Shown: positions 53,590 to 63,218, counted from the first letter of the stretch. The stretch: 64,000 nt of DNA from Ferrimonas futtsuensis DSM 18154 (GCF_000422645.1 NZ_AUGL01000010.1:1-64000); one strand, 5' to 3'. The notes: generated by a model not told the origin, from the sequence alone. Numbers and translations: made by a program.

Positions 53590-55485
53590 CTACCCGTGCA
53601 ACCGTTCAGACGGCGCGCTGCGGCTTAACACCTTGCCTATCTCATGGCTGGGCAGTGGCCTGTACAGCAGATACCCCTGGGCGTATTCACACCCTTGCAG
53701 ACTCAGCTGACGGTAGCTGCTGTACTCCTCAATGCCCTCGGCGACCACCTGCATTCCGAGTCCATGAGCCATGTGAATGATGGCCTTGATCAACTCAACA
53801 TCCCTGGGAGAGCTCTCCAGCTCTCTGACAAAGGTCTTGTCTATCTTCAGCTTCTGGAACGGCAGCTGCTTCAAGTGACTCAAAGAGGAGTGACCCGTTC
53901 CAAAATCATCCAACGCCAGCCCTACCCCCAGGCTCCTCAGCCGGGACAGAATCTGCGGCGAGGACTCTATATCCTGCATGGTGGTGTCTTCGGTTACCTC
54001 GATCACCAGTTGGTCCGCCGGCACCTCTGTCTCAACGAGCACCCGCTCCACCATGGCCACCAGATCATAGCGACTGTACATCATCGGCGAGATGTTGACC
54101 GAGACCTGGGGCGGATTCAGCCCCTCGGCACGCCAGGCCATGTTCTGGCGGCAGGCTTGGGTCATCACCCAGCAGTTCAGAGACTCGGCCAATCCCGACT
54201 GCTCGGCAATGGCGACCACCTCCAGAGGCGAAATGTCCCCATAGACGGGGTGGCGCCAGCGCAGCAGCGCCTCCACCAGAATCACTCGGCGGCTCTTCAT
54301 CGAGACGATGGGCTGATACAGCTGTTGCAGTTGATCCTGGGCAATGGCACGCGCCAGATCATCGGCAAGGATCCGCTTTCGCAACGCCCTGTTCTCCATC
54401 TCCTGCTCGAACAGACGACAACACATCTCCTCGTTCTTAGCGGCGTACATGGCAGTATCCGCGTTGTTGAGTAGCTTATCTGGCTGGCGGGCGTCTTCAG
54501 GAAACAGGCTGACGCCTATGCTGAGCCTGGGGGAGATACGCTGCCCCAAGATGGTCACCGGAGTATTGACCTCAGCCGCCAGTTGCCGGGCAAACACCAG
54601 GGCTTGATCCGACCCCGCCACATTCTGCTGAAGAATGCCAAATTCATCGCCGCCGAGTCTGGCCACCAGCTCTCCCTCGCCAATGGAGTTCTTCAGCCGT
54701 GCGGCCACCTCCCGCAAAAGCTGATCGCCGGCGGCGTGGCCCAGCTGGTCGTTGATCTCCTTAAAGCCGTTCATGTCCATCATATAGACGGCGACTCGTT
54801 GCTGTTTGCGCCGTCCTTTGGAGATCGCCAGCTCAAGGCGCTTCTGAAAGAGATTCCGATTAGGCAGGTTGGTGAGACTGTCATGCAGCGCCTGGCGGCG
54901 ATTGTTGCGACTCTCACGAATCACCAGGATCACCAGCACCGCACCGCTGATCAGAAGCCCAAACAGGTAGATATTGGCCTCATACTGAAGGTCAAACACC
55001 CTTTTAAGGTTAAACAGGGCGCGGTCTCCGGAGAAGCTCTGCACATTGAGCTGGCGCACCAGTGCCTCCATGGGTTGCAGCTGTTTCATCAGCTCCAGAG
55101 CCCGGAGATCCCCGTCGGTGAGGGCCATGACCTGAGAATCCAGATGGACCAGGGAGGCCCCGAGATCCTGCAGCAGCGGCTCGACGCCAGGGTGACTCCG
55201 GAAATCCCGAGCCTCCTCCCCCACCGCCAGCACCTGGACCCGACTCCATAAGATCTCAAACCTCAACCTGGCCTCATCGGCTGGCAGGTCGGACAGGGCA
55301 ACTCGTCGAAACGCATGCTGCAACTTGATGAGCTCCATCTCCAGCTCCGCAGCTGACCAGCTGACCGTCTTCATGGAGTGGGAGAGCAGATTGCTCATCT
55401 GGCTGTGACGCTGACTGCTTATCACCGAACTGAAGGCAAACAGCAGCACGACCCCGGCGAGCACCAGCAGCTTGAATCTCTTCAT
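53590..55485 (-). CDS. GGDEF-EAL dual c-di-GMP protein, membrane bound
   Basis: A 631-residue protein with a first helix (about residues 5-24), a periplasmic helical sensor to about 170 and a second helix (YLFGLLISGAVLVILVI). The GGDEF domain has an intact LGGDEFG but no RxxD inhibitory site. The EAL domain is intact: EALLRWRHP, NISPMMY, EVTEDT, DDFGTGHSSLSHLK and EGIEEYSSY. Both activities are possible. Its ATG overlaps the stop (ATGA) of the upstream periplasmic SUOX-like gene, so the two are translationally coupled. Confidence 0.93.
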   Translation of the reverse strand: MKRFKLLVLAGVVLLFAFSSVISSQRHSQMSNLLSHSMKTVSWSAAELEMELIKLQHAFRRVALSDLPADEARLRFEILWSRVQVLAVGEEARDFRSHPGVEPLLQDLGASLVHLDSQVMALTDGDLRALELMKQLQPMEALVRQLNVQSFSGDRALFNLKRVFDLQYEANIYLFGLLISGAVLVILVIRESRNNRRQALHDSLTNLPNRNLFQKRLELAISKGRRKQQRVAVYMMDMNGFKEINDQLGHAAGDQLLREVAARLKNSIGEGELVARLGGDEFGILQQNVAGSDQALVFARQLAAEVNTPVTILGQRISPRLSIGVSLFPEDARQPDKLLNNADTAMYAAKNEEMCCRLFEQEMENRALRKRILADDLARAIAQDQLQQLYQPIVSMKSRRVILVEALLRWRHPVYGDISPLEVVAIAEQSGLAESLNCWVMTQACRQNMAWRAEGLNPPQVSVNISPMMYSRYDLVAMVERVLVETEVPADQLVIEVTEDTTMQDIESSPQILSRLRSLGVGLALDDFGTGHSSLSHLKQLPFQKLKIDKTFVRELESSPRDVELIKAIIHMAHGLGMQVVAEGIEEYSSYRQLSLQGCEYAQGYLLYRPLPSHEIGKVLSRSAPSERLHG

Positions 55486-56000
55486 TCAAGCACATCCAGA
55501 TGTCGCAGCTGCCAAATCATCTTTTCGTGATATTTGACCTCATCCAGCTCGGGAAACTCAGACAAAGGCAATATCAGCCAGATGGGCCCCTTATCCCTTA
55601 CCCGCATCTGTTTGCCATCGACACGGGTGGCCAGCAGCAGTGGATAGCGCCCCAGCTCCGACAAATCGAGATAGGTGAAGTATTCATTAAGGGCACTGGC
55701 TTTAATCCGATGACCCGACACCTGCAGATACTGCAACAGGTCCGACAGCAACACGCCTTCGTAGCGGCGCGGCTGCTCGGTCCAGGGAGTCAGGGTGGTC
55801 ACGCTGCTTTGAGGCAGGCGAGACAACATCTGCCGGTCGAGACGAGCCTCCCCGGCGGCATTGGTTCGCTCAATCTTGCCGCTGACGGTCAGCAGCACCC
55901 GCCCCTGAGGCGACTCCAGCTCCGAGGCTGACACCTGAGGCATCAAACAGAAGGCGAACATCATCGATACGCAGCGTTTCCACAGGCTATTAATATTCAT
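55482..56000 (-). CDS. Periplasmic oxidoreductase-like (SUOX-fold) protein coupled to the GGDEF-EAL gene
   Basis: A 172-residue exported protein with a signal peptide ending VSA. The text LTVSGKIERTN, LSRLPQSSVTTLTPWTEQPRRYEGVLLSDLLQYLQVSG and YLDLSELGRYPLLLATRVDGKQMRVRDKGPIWLILP matches small periplasmic proteins of the sulfite-oxidase (molybdopterin-binding) fold. The molybdopterin-ligating Cys is absent, so it is probably a sensor rather than an enzyme. Such proteins often sit beside diguanylate cyclases. Its stop overlaps the start of the GGDEF-EAL gene, so it likely passes a periplasmic signal to that protein. Confidence 0.82.
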   Translation of the reverse strand: MNINSLWKRCVSMMFAFCLMPQVSASELESPQGRVLLTVSGKIERTNAAGEARLDRQMLSRLPQSSVTTLTPWTEQPRRYEGVLLSDLLQYLQVSGHRIKASALNEYFTYLDLSELGRYPLLLATRVDGKQMRVRDKGPIWLILPLSEFPELDEVKYHEKMIWQLRHLDVLE

Positions 56001-56366
56001 TATCTTTTACGAAAGTTCTCGGACAATTCCTGCATCTTTCGGATAAGAAGCTCCACAACGAAGATGCGCCCTTATGAAACAGAGATGCGAAAATCTCACG
56101 GATCGAGACCGATGTTAAGAGTGCCGAATGTAGCATGAATGGCGCGAATGAGAAGGGAAGAGAACAAATCTAAAGACGCACATTAGCAGCGCTAACGCGA
56201 CATAAAACGGTGTTCCTGCGGATTCAGGCGATGCCTTAAATCTAGGTTGTTCATATTATTTAAGTTAATTAACTGGCACCTCAAGGTGGTCTCCGTCCTT
56301 ACCCCCAATAATAAGAAACATTCGCCCCAAAATTAGAGTTAATACTCTCGTTCCGTGATGGACAAA
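56001..56366. promoter_or_regulatory. AT-rich intergenic region
   Basis: About 365 bases without a supported gene. GTTAATTAAC occurs near 56265-56274 as a perfect palindrome. It lies upstream of the minus-strand SUOX-like gene and downstream of the LysR-like gene. No terminator is visible after the latter. Confidence 0.4.
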
Positions 56367-57320
56367 TCAATCTGCCAGCACCACGGAGTCGGAAACATAG
56401 TCAAAAATGGCCTCAATCAGCCACTCCGGATAACTGTGCTGACGTGAAGAGCTGAGCAGAAAGAAGTTGGGCGCGCCCATGCGACCATGAAGCAGGGCCA
56501 TCTGGCCAGGAGGAAGGCGCTGCACCTTGATCCCCTCTATCCGCTCCAGCAGTGCCACGGCCGGCAGGCCGCCGACAAAGGAGAGAGACTGAGTGTCCAG
56601 AAGCTGATTGGCCAGTTCGGCAATGTCGCACACCCTGGCCTCAATCCTGAGCTCACGCCCCAGATCCCGGGCATAGACCTCCAGGGGATCGATTCGATCA
56701 TTGAATGCTGGAATGCCATTGACCACAAAAGGGAAACGGATGATCTCTTCCAACATCCTATCCTCGGCAACCTGCCATATGGGGTGATGCCGGCAGCCAA
56801 CCACAAACACCGAGTTGGACTGGGTAATGAACTGACTGTTTACGCCTTCTGCCACCGAGGACTCATTGGAGATGCTGAGATCGATCTCCCCCTGACGAAT
56901 ATCCCGCTCTGCATAGTAGTTGGTGGGTTTGACCACGAAGATGCAGCTCTGGTTGTGCTGGTCCGCCAGCTTCTTCAGGTGAAGGGAGAGGCCAACCCTG
57001 AGGCCGGACGGGGCGGCAATGCACACCTCTCTCTTGAGCCGGCTGTGCTCATCCAGGTCCAGTGAACAGGCCTGTTCGGCCAGTTCCAGTACCCGCTTCA
57101 TTTCTGGGTAGATGCGTACTGCCATCTCGCTGGGCTCAAATCCATACTGCTTTCGGTGAAACAGGGGATCATCCAGAGCGTGACGCAGCTGATTCAGGAT
57201 TCGGCTGACTTTCGAGGCAGGCACATTCAGGGCCTGCGCCACTGTCATGGAGTTCAGCGACTCATAGACAAGCACAAACACCTGGAACGAAAAGATACTC
57301 ACATCATTGAGCCGCTTCAT
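56367..57320 (-). CDS. LysR-like regulator (cytochrome-associated family)
   Basis: A 317-residue regulator whose HTH (VSIFSFQVFVLVYESLNSMTVAQAL ... DDPLFHRKQYGFEPSEMAVRIYPEM) is almost identical to that at 46896-47864. The ligand-binding domain matches too (KPTNYYAERDIRQGEIDLSISNE, NGIPAFNDRIDPLEVYARDLG). It is downstream of the second decaheme cytochrome on the same strand, separated by a terminator, and may regulate that gene. These two paralogues together with the other two family members make four in the window. Confidence 0.85.
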   Translation of the reverse strand: MKRLNDVSIFSFQVFVLVYESLNSMTVAQALNVPASKVSRILNQLRHALDDPLFHRKQYGFEPSEMAVRIYPEMKRVLELAEQACSLDLDEHSRLKREVCIAAPSGLRVGLSLHLKKLADQHNQSCIFVVKPTNYYAERDIRQGEIDLSISNESSVAEGVNSQFITQSNSVFVVGCRHHPIWQVAEDRMLEEIIRFPFVVNGIPAFNDRIDPLEVYARDLGRELRIEARVCDIAELANQLLDTQSLSFVGGLPAVALLERIEGIKVQRLPPGQMALLHGRMGAPNFFLLSSSRQHSYPEWLIEAIFDYVSDSVVLAD

Positions 57321-57457
57321 CGCATCCCCCGATATCCCAAAGGGCTAATATAGGCGATCCCTGTGCGGCCTTTGCAGAGCTCGGTCACGGAAATACAGTC
57401 ACTCATAACAGTAAGAAGAACTTTATTTTCCTTTATTATTCATAATCTTCCATTGCA

Positions 57458-57483
57458 CTAAAAAAAGCGCCCGAAGGCGCTTT
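57458..57483 (-). terminator. Terminator of the second decaheme cytochrome gene
   Basis: On the minus strand AAAGCGCC / GGCGCTTT (57476-57483 with 57464-57471) and a T run of at least six bases follow the stop codon by about 30 bases. Confidence 0.9.
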
Positions 57484-57513
57484 GGCTTGGTGCGTTGCAG
57501 GGAAATGCAAACG

Positions 57514-59808
57514 CTAGTGCGCAGGACCGCTGTGCACTGAATCGATACCGTAGGTCTTACCCTCGGCATGACACACACCGCAGCTCTCAATGCTCACGTC
57601 CGCGGCGGTGGCAGCAGGCTCGTCGGTAAGAGTCGCGCCGTTGGCGATGAAGTGAGCCTTGGCGGCATCGGTATTGTGAACGTGGCAGCTACGGCAACTC
57701 TCGGAGACCGGCGAGATGTAACCAAAGGTGGCGCCGAAGTTCTTGGTGATGGCGATGGAATCCTTGCCCGAGGCCAGGGTGCCATTGGCGGTGAACAGGC
57801 TCACATCTGCCTTGTGACAGGCGTGACAGTCACTCTGCACATCGGGGTAACCGTTGAGATCGCCGACGATGCCCTTGTCGTCCACCCGGCGGAACACCCC
57901 GTGAGGACCGGTTACGTGCCATTCGCCGCTGTGGTAGCGGTGGGCCACGGTCATCAGGTCACGGTTGTAGAACTGGGCGGGTTTCACGTCCACTGCCACA
58001 TCGTTGCCGTCGTCGTCTTTGCCGATGGCGCTGACCTGGCTGTGGAAGGAGCCGGTGAAGCCGGCCTTGGGACTGTGACAGCTGACGCAGGTGGTGAACT
58101 GGTTGGCGCCATGGTCATGGGGCAGTTTCACCCAGGTCAGATTGTCGTGACAGTTGTTGCAGGTGCCCTCGTCGATGGAGACGTTGTCCCTCTCGATGCG
58201 AGGCGCAACATAATCACTGCCGTCGGCATTGGCGAAGTTCCAGTAGGTGGGTGCCATGGTGGCGGACACCTTGAGCTCCACGTCGGCGCAGGCCATCAGA
58301 TCGGCACCGTCGGTGCAGATGGCAAAATCAGGCACGAAGTAGGCGCTGTTGCCCACCAGTTCGGTGCGGCCAGGTACAGTCACGGTGTAACTGCCGTTGG
58401 ACTCCACACCGTCCAGCAGGTTGATGGTGCCGGACTGGTTGAAGATGCCGTCCGCTTCGATCTCACCAAACATGATGTCATCCCGCAGGATGGCATCGGT
58501 CAGGGTCACCCCGTCACCCAGACGGGCGGTGGTGTCGAACACCAGGGTCAGATCGCCGCTGGCATCATCGATGGCGATGCTGGAGAGGACAATCTCGAAG
58601 GCAGACTCGGACGCGATGCGGCCGCCCACGTTGTGGGCTTCCATGGGGCTCAGGGCGCCGGCACCGTGACAACCGGCGCAGACACTGTCGTCCTGAGGAA
58701 CGATGCCGGCGTGGTTTTCACCGGTCTCGAAGTTCACATCGATGTGACAGGCCTGACAGGCATCGGCGTAGATGTTCACCGCCCAGCCGGCGCCATTGTC
58801 GTGGCAGACTGAACATTCACTCATGTCCGCCGGGAAGCCGATCTCACCAAACATCTCCTTGGCTTCACCCAGCAGGGCGTCCTCGATGTGGTGGCCAGCG
58901 TGCAGACGGTGGACCATGGGGGCGAAGTTGGGGTTGAAACCCTTGATGTCGCCATTGTCGTCGGCCAGGCTGTTTTCACTGTCGGGCAGGTTGATCTGCA
59001 CGTTGTGGCAGGAGACGCAGTTCTCCACCTGCTGGTAGTTGTGGTGGGCGTGGATGTTCTCTATCCATCCCTCCTTTTCACCGTGGCAACGGATACAGGC
59101 GTTGCTGCTGACGATGTCTTTTTCCGACTCAGCCAACTCACCGGTCGCCGGCACATAGTCCATAGGCGGGGTCAGTACCTTGTCCGACAGGCCCACGCCC
59201 TGGTCATCGACAATGTTGTAGGAGCGGATCATCAGCCGGTGCAGGTTGTTGATGTCGGCATCAGCCCAGATCAGCGGGGCCTCGCCGTCGTGCTCCCAGG
59301 TCAGGGCGTAGCTGCCCGGATTGGCCTCATCTTCGGTCAGAGTACAGGCCTGAACCTCATTGCCTCGGCGATCCGTGGTCGCCCCGGTGGGCGAGCAATA
59401 GAGGGAGGAGCCAAATTCGGTGGCCACACCATGGTTGATCCACTGGTAGGGAGCACCGGTATCGGACTCATTGGCCACCTGCTCGGTCAGGTAGAGCGCA
59501 ATCTTATCCAGGCCGACGAAGGGCACGTCGTCACCCTTGGTGTTCTTGCCGGTCACGGTGAACTTCACCGCAAAGGGTTTTCCAGGTTCAATCACCACAT
59601 CGGTCGGGACTATGGTGTAAACCAGATCCGCAGGGCTATTGGCGGTATCGACAAAGGAACCCGCGGGCAAACCGGGCTCACCGGGAGTTCCCGGGGCACC
59701 GGGTTCGCCCGGCGCACCATCCTTGCCGTCGTCACCGTCACTGCAGCCGCTCATCATCAGCGCAGAGGCCAGCATCACTGCCAGCGGAGTTTTAGTTGTT
59801 AGTTTCAT
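57514..59808 (-). CDS. Decaheme c-type cytochrome lipoprotein, OmcA/MtrC family (second)
   Basis: A surface electron-transfer cytochrome of 764 residues. The lipobox is SALMMSGC, followed by a collagen-like Gly-X-Y linker (GKDGAPGEPGAPGTPGEPG). The ten hemes are CIRCH, CVSCH, CSVCH, CQACH and CAGCH, then CNNCH, CVSCH, CHACH, CRSCH and CGVCH. They lie in two groups of five around a beta domain, as in MtrC and OmcA. GGAG fits the third of three ATGs (59808). It lies far from any mtrA/mtrB gene and next to a LysR-like regulator. It differs strongly from the first decaheme protein outside the heme motifs and the anchor. Confidence 0.95.
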   Translation of the reverse strand: MKLTTKTPLAVMLASALMMSGCSDGDDGKDGAPGEPGAPGTPGEPGLPAGSFVDTANSPADLVYTIVPTDVVIEPGKPFAVKFTVTGKNTKGDDVPFVGLDKIALYLTEQVANESDTGAPYQWINHGVATEFGSSLYCSPTGATTDRRGNEVQACTLTEDEANPGSYALTWEHDGEAPLIWADADINNLHRLMIRSYNIVDDQGVGLSDKVLTPPMDYVPATGELAESEKDIVSSNACIRCHGEKEGWIENIHAHHNYQQVENCVSCHNVQINLPDSENSLADDNGDIKGFNPNFAPMVHRLHAGHHIEDALLGEAKEMFGEIGFPADMSECSVCHDNGAGWAVNIYADACQACHIDVNFETGENHAGIVPQDDSVCAGCHGAGALSPMEAHNVGGRIASESAFEIVLSSIAIDDASGDLTLVFDTTARLGDGVTLTDAILRDDIMFGEIEADGIFNQSGTINLLDGVESNGSYTVTVPGRTELVGNSAYFVPDFAICTDGADLMACADVELKVSATMAPTYWNFANADGSDYVAPRIERDNVSIDEGTCNNCHDNLTWVKLPHDHGANQFTTCVSCHSPKAGFTGSFHSQVSAIGKDDDGNDVAVDVKPAQFYNRDLMTVAHRYHSGEWHVTGPHGVFRRVDDKGIVGDLNGYPDVQSDCHACHKADVSLFTANGTLASGKDSIAITKNFGATFGYISPVSESCRSCHVHNTDAAKAHFIANGATLTDEPAATAADVSIESCGVCHAEGKTYGIDSVHSGPAH

Positions 59809-59841
59809 CATCATTTCTCCAACAAAGGGATAACCATCCAA

Positions 59842-60333
59842 ATGGTCAACGACATGTTAAGAGAAACAATGACTTAAATTTGGTGACCCATATCAACTTA
59901 CCCAGAGCACAGCGGGTTTCACGATTACTCTGACCAAGGGCAACAACACCTCCAGAATCCTCTGACTGACCACTCGGCGATAGAACATATGAAACAGTGA
60001 ATCTGACACAACGGAGAGTTATGGCAGATTGCGCCGGCAGCAAATGTTAAATTCATTTTCAGCATTTATGGTTTATTTCTGCCACTTACGACTGCACCCC
60101 GGCTTTCCTGTCAGCATGGAGGGGGCCTCTCCCTGTTCAGCTTTCGGTTAGGAGTTCGTAAAATTCGAATGAATAGCCCGACAGAGCCGGACTAACTGGC
60201 CCAAACTGATACAAATTCGCCAACACAATGGACATCCATTCTGTTTTTTAGAATCTTGTGACCAGATCTTTGCGATAGTTGCGCCATCGGGCTCCTGCTA
60301 GGGTTGGATTATCCAAATTCCTAAGGAGCGATC
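59842..60333. promoter_or_regulatory. Divergent control region, second decaheme cytochrome and pirin
   Basis: About 490 bases without a supported gene. The promoters for the decaheme (minus) and pirin (plus) genes must lie here. I saw no certain CRP, FNR or ArcA site. TTCTGTTTTTTAGAATC at 60239-60255 is a small inverted repeat. Confidence 0.4.
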
Positions 60334-61164
60334 ATGAAGATTCTCAATCTCGCCAGAAGCGTTGCCACCCAGGATGGGGACGGCGTCAACATCTCCCGGG
60401 TCGCTGACTTCAGCGGTCAGATGCTGGACCCTTTCCTGATGATCGATGAGCTCAAGTCCGATGACGAAGCGGACTATATCGGGGGGTTCCCTCCCCACCC
60501 GCACCGGGGCATAGAGACCTTTACCTACATCATCGACGGCGGCTTTGAGCACAGGGACCAGATGGGCAACCGCAAAGTGATTGGCCCAGGCCAGGTACAG
60601 TGGATGAGTACCGGGTTTGGTGTGGTGCACTCGGAAATGCCCGTGGCCGGAGCCGGTGGCATGCACGGCTTCCAGATCTGGGTGAACATGCCCGCCAAAG
60701 ATAAACTGCGCCCCGCCCGTTACCAGGATTCGGTCGCCCAGGGAATTCCAGAGATTGAGGGCAACAGCGGCGCCCTGCTGCGCGCCCTGGCAGGCGAGTG
60801 GCAGATGGACGGACAGAGGGCCAGCTCTCCCATTGAGGAGCTGGCAGGACAGGCTGCGGTGGCGGATCTGCGACTCTCCCCAGGAGGCAACACCACGCTG
60901 GACCGGAGCCACCATGAGCAGCTGTTTATCTATATTCATAGTGGTCGCATCAATGGCTACGGAGCGGGTCACCTGCTGCTGGCCGATCCCGGCGCCCCAC
61001 TGGAACTCGGAAGCGAACAGGGAGGCGCAGCCCTGATCTTCTCTGGCAACCGCATCAACGAGGAGGTAGTCCACATGGGCCCCTTCGTGATGAATACCGA
61101 AGCCGAGATCCGCCAGGCAGTACAGGACTATCAATCAGGCAAATTTGGCACCTTGGGAGGCTAA
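60334..61164 (+). CDS. Pirin family protein (quercetin 2,3-dioxygenase-like)
   Basis: A bicupin protein of 276 residues. The N-terminal cupin holds the metal-binding pattern PPHPHRGIETFTYIIDGGFEHRD and the second histidine pair within STGFGVVHSEMP; MHGFQIWVNMP follows. Bacterial pirins either dioxygenate quercetin or modulate other enzymes. AAGGAG precedes the ATG. The gene is followed after one base by the glutathionyl-hydroquinone reductase gene, so both likely act in handling quinones or aromatic compounds. This pairing is common in proteobacteria. Confidence 0.93.
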   Translation: MKILNLARSVATQDGDGVNISRVADFSGQMLDPFLMIDELKSDDEADYIGGFPPHPHRGIETFTYIIDGGFEHRDQMGNRKVIGPGQVQWMSTGFGVVHSEMPVAGAGGMHGFQIWVNMPAKDKLRPARYQDSVAQGIPEIEGNSGALLRALAGEWQMDGQRASSPIEELAGQAAVADLRLSPGGNTTLDRSHHEQLFIYIHSGRINGYGAGHLLLADPGAPLELGSEQGGAALIFSGNRINEEVVHMGPFVMNTEAEIRQAVQDYQSGKFGTLGG

Positions 61165-61165
61165 C

Positions 61166-62137
61166 ATGGGACGACTAGTGGATGGCGTATGGCAGGATGT
61201 GTGGTACGAAACCGAGGACACCAAGGGCAAGTTCCAACGGGAGGAAGCCCAGCTGAGAAACTGGATCACCGCCGACGGCTCACCGGGCCCCAGTGGTGAG
61301 GGAGGGTTTAAGGCCGAGTCCGGCCGCTACCACCTCTATGTCTCCCTGGCCTGTCCCTGGGCTCACCGCACCCTTGTCTACCGCAAGCTCAAAGGACTGG
61401 AGGAGCACATCAGTGTCTCCGTGGTCAGCCCAGACATGCTGGAGCAGGGCTGGACCTTCGACACCAACACAGGCAGCAGTGGCGATCACCTGTTTGGCTT
61501 CGACCATATGCATCAGGTTTACACCAGGCACAACCCCAGCTATTCGGGCCGGGTAACTGTGCCGGTGCTGTGGGACAAGCAGCAAAACCGTATCGTCAGC
61601 AACGAATCGTCAGAGATCATCCGCATGTTGAATTCGGAGTTTGACGCCATTAGCGGCAACACCCTGGATCTCTACCCGCAAGCGCTGCGGCCGGTCATCG
61701 ATGAGCTGAACGACTTCATCTATCCCAACATCAACAACGGGGTCTACCGGGCAGGCTTTGCCACCAGCCAGGAAGCCTACCGCGAGGCCTACGCCTCACT
61801 GTTTGACGCCCTGGACCAGTTGGACAGCCGATTGGCTGACCACCGTTACCTGGCCGGCGATGCCCTCACAGAAGCGGACTGGCGATTGTTTACCACCCTG
61901 GTGCGCTTTGATGCGGTCTATGTAGGGCACTTCAAGTGCAACAAGCAACGGATCGCCGACTACCCCAATCTGTCCTGCTACCTCAGGGAGCTCTATCAAC
62001 AACCGGGGATTGCCGACACCGTGGACCTGTACCACATCAAACGTCATTACTACTTCAGCCACACCATGATCAACCCCACCCAGGTGGTGCCAGAGGGGCC
62101 GCAACTGGATCTCGGCCGCCCCCACGGCCGGGGCTGA
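61166..62137 (+). CDS. yqjG: Glutathionyl-hydroquinone reductase YqjG (Xi-class GST)
   Basis: A 323-residue enzyme that removes glutathione from glutathionyl-hydroquinones. The catalytic Cys is in CPWAHRTL, and the N-terminal text GRLVDGVWQDVWYETEDTKGKFQRE is typical. Other marks are VPVLWDKQQNRIVSNESSEIIRMLN and the C-terminal DALDQLDSRLADHRYLAGDALTEADWRLFTTLVRFD. The frame opens earlier, but GGGAGG before the ATG at 61166 fixes the start. It is one base behind the pirin gene. Confidence 0.94.
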   Translation: MGRLVDGVWQDVWYETEDTKGKFQREEAQLRNWITADGSPGPSGEGGFKAESGRYHLYVSLACPWAHRTLVYRKLKGLEEHISVSVVSPDMLEQGWTFDTNTGSSGDHLFGFDHMHQVYTRHNPSYSGRVTVPVLWDKQQNRIVSNESSEIIRMLNSEFDAISGNTLDLYPQALRPVIDELNDFIYPNINNGVYRAGFATSQEAYREAYASLFDALDQLDSRLADHRYLAGDALTEADWRLFTTLVRFDAVYVGHFKCNKQRIADYPNLSCYLRELYQQPGIADTVDLYHIKRHYYFSHTMINPTQVVPEGPQLDLGRPHGRG

Positions 62138-62152
62138 CCCCACAACTCTGGC

Positions 62153-62383
62153 TCAAGCCGCCTGGCGGCGAGACGTCCGTCGGGCCTTGGCCATCTGAGC
62201 CAGGTTGATGAGTACACAGATGACGTTCATCAAGGTGACCGGATAGGCTTCGATGGCCACCCCATACCCGGCCATGATCAGGCAGCCCAGGGAGTTGAAG
62301 GTTCTCAAAAAATAGACATTTGCCGACAGCAGAGAGACGGTGATCAGTGCCGACCCCAAATAGCCAAACAGCTCTGCATTCAT
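62153..62383 (-). CDS. Small inner membrane protein, YgjV-like (second)
   Basis: A 76-residue protein with three hydrophobic helices and a basic tail (KARRTSRRQAA). It shares GYGVAIEAYPVTLMNVICVLIN with the corresponding part of the protein at 44156-44398. GGAGG precedes ATG 62383 by eight bases, favouring it over ATG 62398. Function is unknown. It converges on yqjG and is followed upstream by the uridine phosphorylase gene. Confidence 0.7.
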   Translation of the reverse strand: MNAELFGYLGSALITVSLLSANVYFLRTFNSLGCLIMAGYGVAIEAYPVTLMNVICVLINLAQMAKARRTSRRQAA

Positions 62384-62438
62384 GGTCACATCCTCCATCA
62401 GAGAGCGGAAAAGCGGGAGCTTGACCTCCCGCCCGTCG

Positions 62439-63218
62439 TTACAGGGTTAGGCCAGACTGGTGCAGGCGATAGATGGTTTCCAGGGCCACCTGGGTTTCCA
62501 GCTCAATCCCCTCTTCCAGTGGGATGTTCCTTTTGCCCCAGAAATTCTCCGCCCGCTTGTGGTTGGCGGCCACAGCGCAGATGGTCGCACCGCGCAAGCC
62601 ACGGCGATGGCACACGGTAAACAGGGCCGAGGCTTCCATCTCGATGTTCTTCAGACCCAGGTCGATGAGCTTCTGAATCCACTCGGGGCTCTCGCCATAG
62701 AAGGAATCATCGGTCGAAGTGATCCCCCAGTGAACCTCGGGCTTGATGTCGGCACAGTACTCCTTGGCCACCTCAATCAGTCCGGCAGTCACCTCCAGAT
62801 CGGCAATGGCGGGGAAGTTATCGGGCACGTAGAACTTGGAGGTGCCCTCATTTTTCATCGCCCCGGTGGTCACCACCAGATCGCCGATGTTGATCTCGTC
62901 CTGCAGGGCGGCGCAACTGCCCAGGCGGATAAACACCTTGGCACCAATGTTGGCCAGCTCCTCGGCGGCGATGGCGGTAGAGGGACAACCCATACCGGTG
63001 GAGGTCACCGACACCCGCACCCCTTTGTAGAAGCCGGTGTAGGTCTTGTGCTCACGCTTGTGAGCCACCAGCTTGGCGTCCTCGAGATAGTTGGCGATGA
63101 TGTCCGTGCGGAAGGGGTCTCCCGGCAGCAGCACATACTCCGCCACCTCCCCCTCCACCATACCGATGTGGTATTGGCGGATCCCCTGAGTACTCTGGTC
63201 CTTATTTACAACAGTCAT
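62439..63218 (-). CDS. udp: Uridine phosphorylase (nucleoside phosphorylase family)
   Basis: A 259-residue cytoplasmic nucleoside phosphorylase that splits uridine with phosphate. Key blocks are VLLPGDPFRTDIIA, VTSTGMGCPSTAIAAEELA, FIRLGSCAALQDEINIGDLVVTTGA and NIEMEASALFTVC (the ribose-binding Glu-Met-Glu). TSTDDSFYGES lies where base specificity is set, so purine use cannot be excluded. Together with the nucleoside importer at 7539-12288 it supports nucleoside scavenging. No CRP site was recognised upstream. Confidence 0.85.
   Translation of the reverse strand: MTVVNKDQSTQGIRQYHIGMVEGEVAEYVLLPGDPFRTDIIANYLEDAKLVAHKREHKTYTGFYKGVRVSVTSTGMGCPSTAIAAEELANIGAKVFIRLGSCAALQDEINIGDLVVTTGAMKNEGTSKFYVPDNFPAIADLEVTAGLIEVAKEYCADIKPEVHWGITSTDDSFYGESPEWIQKLIDLGLKNIEMEASALFTVCHRRGLRGATICAVAANHKRAENFWGKRNIPLEEGIELETQVALETIYRLHQSGLTL

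Noticed and set aside
57568-58812. A 414-codon plus-strand frame opposite the second decaheme cytochrome
   Set aside because: GC-rich heme-coding sequence leaves the opposite strand open. The frame has no motif and no ribosome site, while the minus strand has ten CXXCH sites.
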